Virus record (IMG/VR): IMGVR_UViG_3300037264_008235
Coordinates: 1 to 64,000 of that record
Length of the DNA: 64,000 nucleotides
DNA from: a virus
Reading direction: 5' to 3' (one strand)
Numbering within the stretch: position 1 is the first letter of the stretch; the number at the start of each line of letters is the position of its first letter. The translations under genes were made by a program, and so were the position numbers. A model generated the notes under the pieces. It had not been told where the DNA came from. It worked only from the letters and a program-made list of their open reading frames with translations, and did not search any database. Positions 57,844 to 64,000 of this stretch are shown here, piece by piece.

Positions 57844-60800
57844 CAGACGAACCTTTCCATGGAGAGGAGCCTCGTGGTCGGGGTGAGCGCGGCGACGCGC
57901 CCGAGGAGGGACGCGGGATTGCTCGCGGCGATCTCCTCCCGAAGCATGGTCTGCGTCCGGTCCGGGTCGAGCGTGATGAGCGGGAAGTCCGGATGGAGCC
58001 CCTCGCCCGAGTCGATCGCGGGGTAGAGGCCCACCGCGTTGGCGATCATCCAACCGACGACCGGGTGGAAGAAGACCGCGCCGAGGTTCCCGGTGACCAG
58101 GTTCTCGGGGTAGCCGACGCCGTTCCCGAGGCTCGCGCCGTTGATGCTGACCGTGTTCGCTGGGATGCCCAGGGGCGCGTAGGCGTCCGACGGCGTGGGC
58201 CAGTCGAGCGGGTCGATCGGCCCCCCGTGGATGCCCGGGTCCGCGAGGTACTGGAGCCAGGTCAGGTGCGTCGCGGGGTTGAAGCTGGGCGGCCAGAGGC
58301 GGTTGCCGGGGCCGCGGGTGAGGTCCCCGATGATCGCCCGGGGCCAATAGATGCACCCGGTAAGCTCGGTGTAGGACCCCTGCGCGAGAGGATCAGTGTT
58401 CCCGCTGATGTTGTCCGGGAAGACGGGTTGCTGCGGGTGCCGCCCGGTGAAGTTGGAGCCGTCACCGCTCAGGGGTGTCGCGGTGCCGTCCCTGGTCGTC
58501 GAGACCTTGAACTCCGTCGAGGAAAACCCGTCGGCGATGACGTAGTACTTCGCCCCGCTGGTGATCCCGCCAGGGATGGAACCGCTTCCGTCCGTGAATC
58601 GGACCGGCTCGCCGACGACGAGACCGTGCGCCCCGCCTCCGTCCTTGGTGAAAACCTCGGTGTCTGCCTCAGCGTCCAGCGTGATCGTGCCAGTTGCTGG
58701 CCGAATCGTGTTCGACTCCGGGTCGAGTTCGCCGCGGAGCTTGACCGCCTGCTTCTTGTTCCGCAGGAACTCAGCGACGTAGGGGTCCGGTGCGGGGCGT
58801 TCCTCGTCCCAGCGGACGATCGCCATGATCGAAGGGTGGCCCTGGATGTCGTAGGTGACAGCCGACACCCGAGCATCCACCCCCAGGACCACGTCTTCGA
58901 GCGCCTCGACGTCGATGATCGGCACGTCGGCGGTCGGCCCAGATCCCTCGTTGAGATTACTCAGAGCCGACTCGGCGGAGTCGGCAGGGGCGTCCGGACC
59001 CTTCTCCGCGTCCTGCTTGCCTTGGACCGCTTCGAGCTTGCTCCAGAGCGCTGCGAGGCCGGAGCCGATCGCCGATAGACCGTTCTGGACCTTGTTGTTG
59101 AGCGCGTCGATTTGCGCCTGCAACCCGCTTGGATCGAACTGGGTGGCGTTCTGGCTGCGTCCACCGAACGCCCCTCCACCATTCGGCCCGTTGAGCCCCC
59201 CGCCGAGCGCCCCGCCGCCGCCGACCGCGCCGCCGACCGCGCGCGCGCCCGCGAGGCACCGCTCGCGGTCGTTCATCTTCTTCACGACGCGCTCGAGCGC
59301 GGCCGCCTTCTGCCGCTGCCGGACGTCCGCCACCGCGCGGTCGAACGCGCCGCCCGTCCCGCTCCGGTCCGTGGACAGAGTCACGGACGTCTGGTTGGCG
59401 GCGAAGTCGTAGACCTCCCGCGTGTGCTGGGCGCGCTCGACGATCACCTTCCCGCCCGAGTGGAGGTCCACGCACGCCTGGACGCACGGCTCGGCCGCGT
59501 AGGCGGGCGCCGGCAACGGCGGCGGCGCGGTCAGGAAGACCAGCCAGTCGAAGCGGAGCCCGCGCAGGACCAGCTCGCCCGCGTAGCGGACGTCCTTGTA
59601 CTGCTCGAGGATCTCCTTCGCGTGGTTGCGCGCGGACGCCACGAACTCCGGGTGCTTGAATCCCTGCGGGTTCGCCGGAGTGGCCGGATCGCCCCGCTCC
59701 ATCGACTCCTCGTTGATCGCGTCCAGGTAGACGAGGAGCTCGCGCTCGATCCCGAGCCGGCTGTAGGCGGTCGAGGTCGCCTGGCCCGCGTACCCGAGGT
59801 GGACCTCCGCGGAGACGGAGACGGACGGGCTGGAGACGGTCAGGTTGACCGGGTTCCCGCCGCGCGCGAGCGCGATCTTGAACGCGGTCGCCGTGAAGCC
59901 GGAGCTCGCGACGTAGTAGCGGCTGCCCAGCGTCACGCCACCTGGGACGCTCCCGTAGAGCCGGACCGGCTGGCCCGCGAACAGTCCGTGGGCGCCGCCC
60001 CCGACCTTGACGAACGTGTCGGTCGACGCCAGCGCCGCGGCCGAGAACTCGACGTTCTCCGGGAAGCGGACGGAGAGCGTCCCGCCCGTCTTCGTGCAGA
60101 AGCGGAGCTCCTGGACGGGGTTCACGATCGCGGAGCCCGGCGTCGCGCAGCTCGCCCCGACGTAGGCGGGCGAGAGCAGCGAGACCAGGTCGAGCGTGAC
60201 GTTCTGGCCCCCGACGATCCGCGTCTCCCGCACGACGTCCCAGTCGGCCGGGATCATCTGCGCGGTCGGCGAGCCGCTCGGCCCGAGGAGCTGCTGGACG
60301 AGGTAGGCCGCGTCGCAGCACGAGTCGAAGACGTGGGAGAGGGAGACCGGCGGGTACTTCCACGGCGCCGCCGGGGAGACCGGCGGCAGCGACGTGTCGA
60401 CCACGAGGTAGGTCCGGAACACGTCCACCGCGGAGCCCCCGGCCGCGGGCGGCCGCGCGGTCACGGTGATCCGGTGAAGATTCCGGACCTGGAGCGCGGC
60501 CCAGCCGGTCGGCCCGCCGCCGTTGATGACGGCCGGCGGCGCCGGCGTGCCCGCCGCCAGGTTGAGCGTGTCCCGGAAGCTGGTCGCGACGTCCGCCTCC
60601 CAGACGGTCGGCGGGCCGACGATCGGGGGGGTCTTGAAGACGTTGAACTCGACCTTCACGCGCCCGCCGCTCCACCAGAGCGGCTGCCAGGCGAGGGAGC
60701 CGATCTGGATGAACGGCTGGTTCGGCCCGCCGCCGTTGACCGAAGTCCCCGTCCAGGTCGAGACCGGCGCCTGCGTGCAGGACCAGTACTGCTCGAGGTT

Positions 60801-62123
60801 CCGGTCCCAGGCGCGGACGATCGCGTAGCGGCGGTCGGCGAAGGCCGGGTCGTTCGGGTGCGGCGGGACGTAGGTCGAGATCTCCGCGACGAAGCGGGCG
60901 ACCGCCGGCTCCGTCTCGTCCCGCCGCCCGACCAGCCGGCAGGCGGTGTAGAGCTGGCCGGAGGACTCCTTGAACCCGTGCCGGAGGACCTGCTGCTGGT
61001 CGTCCACGTCCACGCGGAAGCGGTTCGGGAACCCGGACGCGAGCCCGTTCTCGCTGAGCTGGTCGAACGGGTCGATCTGGACCCGCATCTCGTCCACGAA
61101 CGGGGCGTCGAACGTGTGCTGCCAGAGCTGCATCGTCGGGCTCACGCTCTTCACGAGCACGACGACCGCTTCCTTGAACGGCCCGTCGAAGACGAGCTTG
61201 CCCGGCCGCGGCGCGCGGCCCGCGTACCAGTCGGTCGAGATCCGGAAGCTGGCCGGGAACAGGTCGTGCGTCCCGCCGGCCACGTAGAACGGGCCGAGGA
61301 TCGGCGTCAGCTCGTAGAGGTGGCTGAGCTCGAGGTCCTCCCCGATCGCGACCACGTCCGCGCGGTGGTCCGCGAGCGCCCGCTCGTCGAAGTCCGGGTC
61401 GTCCGGGTCCGGGTTGTAGACGCGCCGCGGGAACAGGCGGTTCGGGTCCGGGTTCGGCTCGAGGCGCGGGTTGTTCGTCACCTGGAAGTTGAGGTCGTCG
61501 AACAGGCTCCGGCAGAGGTACTCGACCGCCCTCCCGTCCGAGGTCCGGTTGATCTCCGCGATCCGGCCGGAGAACAGCGGCTGCCGGAAGTCGCTGGTAA
61601 CGGTGAACCCGGCGGTCCCGTCCGAGGTCAGGTCGAGGACGGCGCCGCCGCGCGTCTCCGAGATCTGGAACGTGGTCGCGGTCGCGGCGACGACGTAGTA
61701 GGCGCGGAGCGGCTCGATCCCGCCCGGGAGCGCGCCGGCCGCGGCGCGGAACACGACCGGCTCGCCGACGATGAACGCGTGGGCGACGGCCGGCGGGACG
61801 AGCGTCGTCGTGACGAGGTTCCCCGTCGCCGAGCCGGAACATGAGTAGGACGGCGGAAGCTCGCCCCGCGCGTGGAGCACGCGCGAGTACTCGGAATGGT
61901 AGTACGCGACGCGGCGCCCGTAGGCGAAGCTGGCCCGGTCGAACGGGACGTGCTCCCGGAAGACGAGGAGGTCCCCCTCATTCCGGTTCTTCTCGCACCG
62001 GACCATCGAGATCTCGCCGTTGAGCCCGTCGTCCCCGAAGAGGTCGACGACCCGGTCGGCGTCCGGGCCGGCCGGGGAGGAGATCGACGGCGTGACCCCG
62101 ACGCGCAGCCGGTGACCGCTCAC
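57843..62123 (-). CDS. large tail-tip / baseplate protein with three modules
   Basis: 1426 residues. The N-terminal 90 (RVGVTPSISSPAGPDADRVV, YGRRVAYYHSEYSRVLHARG) start the tip domain. HGL/YYV modules lie near residues 95-177, 700-785 and 1145-1235. Other parts: EYLCRSLFDDLNFQVTNNPR, LVRDETEPAVARF-type sheet, a Gly-rich linker before a coiled coil (QIDALNNKVQNGLSAIGSGL). Length and place after tape measure suggest a tip attachment protein (gpJ-type hub). No clear Pfam hit by eye. Confidence 0.65.
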   Translation of the reverse strand: MSGHRLRVGVTPSISSPAGPDADRVVDLFGDDGLNGEISMVRCEKNRNEGDLLVFREHVPFDRASFAYGRRVAYYHSEYSRVLHARGELPPSYSCSGSATGNLVTTTLVPPAVAHAFIVGEPVVFRAAAGALPGGIEPLRAYYVVAATATTFQISETRGGAVLDLTSDGTAGFTVTSDFRQPLFSGRIAEINRTSDGRAVEYLCRSLFDDLNFQVTNNPRLEPNPDPNRLFPRRVYNPDPDDPDFDERALADHRADVVAIGEDLELSHLYELTPILGPFYVAGGTHDLFPASFRISTDWYAGRAPRPGKLVFDGPFKEAVVVLVKSVSPTMQLWQHTFDAPFVDEMRVQIDPFDQLSENGLASGFPNRFRVDVDDQQQVLRHGFKESSGQLYTACRLVGRRDETEPAVARFVAEISTYVPPHPNDPAFADRRYAIVRAWDRNLEQYWSCTQAPVSTWTGTSVNGGGPNQPFIQIGSLAWQPLWWSGGRVKVEFNVFKTPPIVGPPTVWEADVATSFRDTLNLAAGTPAPPAVINGGGPTGWAALQVRNLHRITVTARPPAAGGSAVDVFRTYLVVDTSLPPVSPAAPWKYPPVSLSHVFDSCCDAAYLVQQLLGPSGSPTAQMIPADWDVVRETRIVGGQNVTLDLVSLLSPAYVGASCATPGSAIVNPVQELRFCTKTGGTLSVRFPENVEFSAAALASTDTFVKVGGGAHGLFAGQPVRLYGSVPGGVTLGSRYYVASSGFTATAFKIALARGGNPVNLTVSSPSVSVSAEVHLGYAGQATSTAYSRLGIERELLVYLDAINEESMERGDPATPANPQGFKHPEFVASARNHAKEILEQYKDVRYAGELVLRGLRFDWLVFLTAPPPLPAPAYAAEPCVQACVDLHSGGKVIVERAQHTREVYDFAANQTSVTLSTDRSGTGGAFDRAVADVRQRQKAAALERVVKKMNDRERCLAGARAVGGAVGGGGALGGGLNGPNGGGAFGGRSQNATQFDPSGLQAQIDALNNKVQNGLSAIGSGLAALWSKLEAVQGKQDAEKGPDAPADSAESALSNLNEGSGPTADVPIIDVEALEDVVLGVDARVSAVTYDIQGHPSIMAIVRWDEERPAPDPYVAEFLRNKKQAVKLRGELDPESNTIRPATGTITLDAEADTEVFTKDGGGAHGLVVGEPVRFTDGSGSIPGGITSGAKYYVIADGFSSTEFKVSTTRDGTATPLSGDGSNFTGRHPQQPVFPDNISGNTDPLAQGSYTELTGCIYWPRAIIGDLTRGPGNRLWPPSFNPATHLTWLQYLADPGIHGGPIDPLDWPTPSDAYAPLGIPANTVSINGASLGNGVGYPENLVTGNLGAVFFHPVVGWMIANAVGLYPAIDSGEGLHPDFPLITLDPDRTQTMLREEIAASNPASLLGRVAALTPTTRLLSMERFV

Positions 62124-63430
62124 GGGTTCGGCCCTCCGGTATCGGCGCCCGCCGCGGCCGCGGCGGGGACGATCCCGAGCGGGCCGGCGGAGTCGGCGGC
62201 CGCCTCCGCGGCGTCGGGCCGGATCGAGGTCGGCCAGGACTCAGCGACCGCGGCGGCCGGGAGCGCCGGCGTGATTCCCTTGGGACGGAAAGTCACGATG
62301 CCGGCGGGGACCAGGAACTGCGGGGGGAGGATCAGCCACCCGCGCCGCCGGTTCCGGAGGTACTGCTCGATCAGGAAGTACCACTGCCAGTTGATCTGGA
62401 CGAGCGGCTCGGTCGTCGTCTCCGCCGGCTGGACGAGCGACGGCTCGGTCAGCTCGACCGTGATCCGTTCCCAGATATCCGGGTCGAACACGCCGCGGGT
62501 CCGCTCGTCCTCGTTCAGTTTCACGAGAGAGAAGGCCCACTCGCCCTGCCCGTGCCGGCGCCGGTAGGCCCAGACCGGACTCGCGGGGGGGAGCAGCTCG
62601 AAATAGTCGAACTCCCGCCGGAACGGGCGCGCGTAGGAGGCGAACCCGTTGGCGGTCATGGTCGCGGGCGCGACCTCCCACCAGGGATCGGTCGGCGTCG
62701 AGACGAGCGCGACGGCGCTCAGAGCGAACGCCGCGTCCATCACGAGCACCGGATCCGGGGGGTTCGCTTCGAGTCCGGGGACCGGCGCGCCGTAGTGGAG
62801 CTGCACGAGAAGAGTGTGCGTCCCACTGCCCTGGGACGTAAGGTCCACGATCGGGAAGCAGATCATCCCCGTCGCGTCTCCGGTCAGGTCGAACTCCGAC
62901 CCGCCGAGAGTCGCGGAAAGCGTGAAGTTGTCCGCGTCCACGACGACCCGGACGTAGTAGGTCGTCCCCGCCGTGATCCCGGAGGCGCCGACGCTGCGGA
63001 ATACTACAGGCTGGTCGACCGCGAGTCCGTGCGCGACCTTGGTGATCCGGTTGTTGGAGGCGGTCGCCACGACCCCGGCGAGCGCGGTCGGGAACGTGGA
63101 TACCTTGAAGGTGTCGGCGTCCTTGTCCTGGACGAAGTACTGCGTGCCCTTGGCGGTCCCTCCGGGAAGCGTCCCGAGGAGGTTCCGGAGCTGGACCGCC
63201 TGACCGTCTGCGAGCCCGTGCGCCGCTTCCGTGATCGCGTTCGTGGTCGCGTTCACGTCCGCGGCGGGGAACGTCTTGGTCGTGACCAAAAAACCCTCGA
63301 AGGCCACGGCGACGCGCTCCCAGAGCTGGGGAGGGAAGAACGGTCGCGTGGCGGCGTCCTCCGTCAGCAGTTTCGTGGTGAGTGCCCACGGGTTCGCGCT
63401 GCACTCGCGGTTCCGGTAGACGTAGAGCAC
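62120..63430 (-). CDS. tail protein, 436 residues, with two modules
   Basis: Starts MLYVYRNRECSANPWALTTK. HGL/YYV modules lie at about residues 60-115 and 120-200 (AAHGLADGQAVQLRNLLGTL, VAHGLAVDQPVVFRSVG). The remainder (DYFELLPPASPVWAYRRRHG, INWQWYFLIEQYLRNRRRGW) looks like a minor tail protein. A C-terminal Ala-rich tail follows. Confidence 0.6.
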   Translation of the reverse strand: MLYVYRNRECSANPWALTTKLLTEDAATRPFFPPQLWERVAVAFEGFLVTTKTFPAADVNATTNAITEAAHGLADGQAVQLRNLLGTLPGGTAKGTQYFVQDKDADTFKVSTFPTALAGVVATASNNRITKVAHGLAVDQPVVFRSVGASGITAGTTYYVRVVVDADNFTLSATLGGSEFDLTGDATGMICFPIVDLTSQGSGTHTLLVQLHYGAPVPGLEANPPDPVLVMDAAFALSAVALVSTPTDPWWEVAPATMTANGFASYARPFRREFDYFELLPPASPVWAYRRRHGQGEWAFSLVKLNEDERTRGVFDPDIWERITVELTEPSLVQPAETTTEPLVQINWQWYFLIEQYLRNRRRGWLILPPQFLVPAGIVTFRPKGITPALPAAAVAESWPTSIRPDAAEAAADSAGPLGIVPAAAAAGADTGGPNP

Positions 63431-63431
63431 G

Positions 63432-64000
63432 CTACGGCCACCTCGCGCTCTTGAAGAGGTCCCCGGCGCCGCCCGGCTCCCCGATCCCGCCCGCCTCGAT
63501 CCTCACCCATCGCCTCGTCCCGGAGCCGGTCGAGGTCACGTCGACCGCGCCGCCGCCCAGCGTCGTCGAGACCTTGAACGTGTTCGCGCGCCCGAGCTTC
63601 ATCGTCCCGGTCCCGGTCGTTGTCAGGTCGATCTCAGTCCCGGGGCCGGCGACCGCGGAGAGCTTGACGGTGTTCCCGTCGACGACGATCACGTAGTAGT
63701 CGACCCCCTCGAGGAGCGGCGCCGGGAGATACATGCCGTAGAGCCGGACCGCTTCTCCGGACGAGAACCCGTGAGACGCGATCGCGATCGTGTTCGCGCC
63801 GGCGTTCACGTTCGCGTCCGTGAACGTCTTGCTCGTCAGGACTACGTAGTAGGCGCCCTTCGCGTTCAGGCCCCCCGGCATCGCCGCGCCCGGGTCCGCC
63901 CAGAGGACGACGCGGTCGTCGTTGACGAGCCCGTGGCCGGAGGACGTGAGCGTGTCGTCCGTCTCCGCCGTGAAGATCCCGGTCGTCGTCCCGAACGGGA
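63432..64000 (-). CDS. tail protein, 5' end beyond window, module-rich
   Basis: The frame is open across the window edge, so the start lies beyond 64000 and an ATG at 63881 is internal. At least two full modules (SSGHGLVNDDRVVLWADPGA, IASHGFSSGEAVRLYGMYLP) and the end of a third are visible. It ends RIEAGGIGEPGGAGDLFKSA. The product probably consists largely of these modules. Confidence 0.65.
   Translation of the reverse strand, partial: PFGTTTGIFTAETDDTLTSSGHGLVNDDRVVLWADPGAAMPGGLNAKGAYYVVLTSKTFTDANVNAGANTIAIASHGFSSGEAVRLYGMYLPAPLLEGVDYYVIVVDGNTVKLSAVAGPGTEIDLTTTGTGTMKLGRANTFKVSTTLGGGAVDVTSTGSGTRRWVRIEAGGIGEPGGAGDLFKSARWP

Noticed and set aside
59112-61844. A 910-codon plus-strand frame opposite the tail-tip gene
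   Set aside because: Arg/Gly/Pro-rich product with no domains; very GC-rich DNA leaves long antisense frames open. The same applies to other long opposite frames at 1772-3961, 5048-7258, 15284-17605, 28352-29974 and 54494-56374.
1-64000. tRNA genes and CRISPR arrays
   Set aside because: No cloverleaf with a T-arm GTTCGA and 3' acceptor pairing was found; repeats present are not evenly spaced with unique spacers.

Overview
This window is part of the genome of a tailed double-stranded DNA phage (Caudoviricetes). No sheath gene is seen, so it looks siphovirus-like. The DNA is extremely GC-rich, genes are packed with GTGA, ATGA or TTGA stop/start overlaps, and GTG starts are common. Several gene products carry Sec signal peptides or lipoprotein signals, which points to a GC-rich Gram-negative host. 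No tRNA, CRISPR array or DNA polymerase is visible. No recognisable endolysin, integrase or ParA is seen either.

Layout. Positions 17461 to 1 (minus strand) hold the packaging, head and proximal tail module: large terminase, portal fused to a MuF-type head protein, prohead protease, HK97-fold capsid, head-tail connectors, tail tube, tail chaperones made through a -1 frameshift, and a tape measure protein cut by the window start. Positions 31.9-17.5 kb (minus) hold an exonuclease, a primase/helicase interrupted by an apparent class 3 intein, and a probable replication origin at 25.84-26.25 kb. They continue with a VRR-type nuclease, a methyltransferase-ParB fusion, a GREB/TAGT-like glycosyltransferase, an XRE repressor, a possible small terminase and many very small zinc-binding or membrane proteins. 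Positions 32.2-49.0 kb (plus) are an accessory/early region: two SNF2-type helicases, a beta-class DNA methyltransferase, a C5-cytosine methyltransferase broken by a frameshift and an HNH gene, exported proteins and many small unknown genes. Positions 64.0-49.1 kb (minus) hold distal tail and fibre genes, a membrane-protein (lysis-like) cluster, a large lipoprotein and a phage sigma factor.

The tape measure gene runs off the left edge, and distal tail genes on the same strand enter from the right edge. The simplest reading is a circularly permuted or circular map only slightly larger than the window.

Regulation. Near-palindromic sites with core GGTATAAYACC lie just upstream of the XRE gene, the primase operon, both plus-strand operons and one SNF2 gene. 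Two of these plus-strand leaders share an identical 16-nt sequence. Together with the phage sigma factor this suggests a dedicated transcription circuit. The most unusual structural feature is an approximately 70-residue module, repeated at least ten times and embedded in five otherwise unrelated virion proteins.
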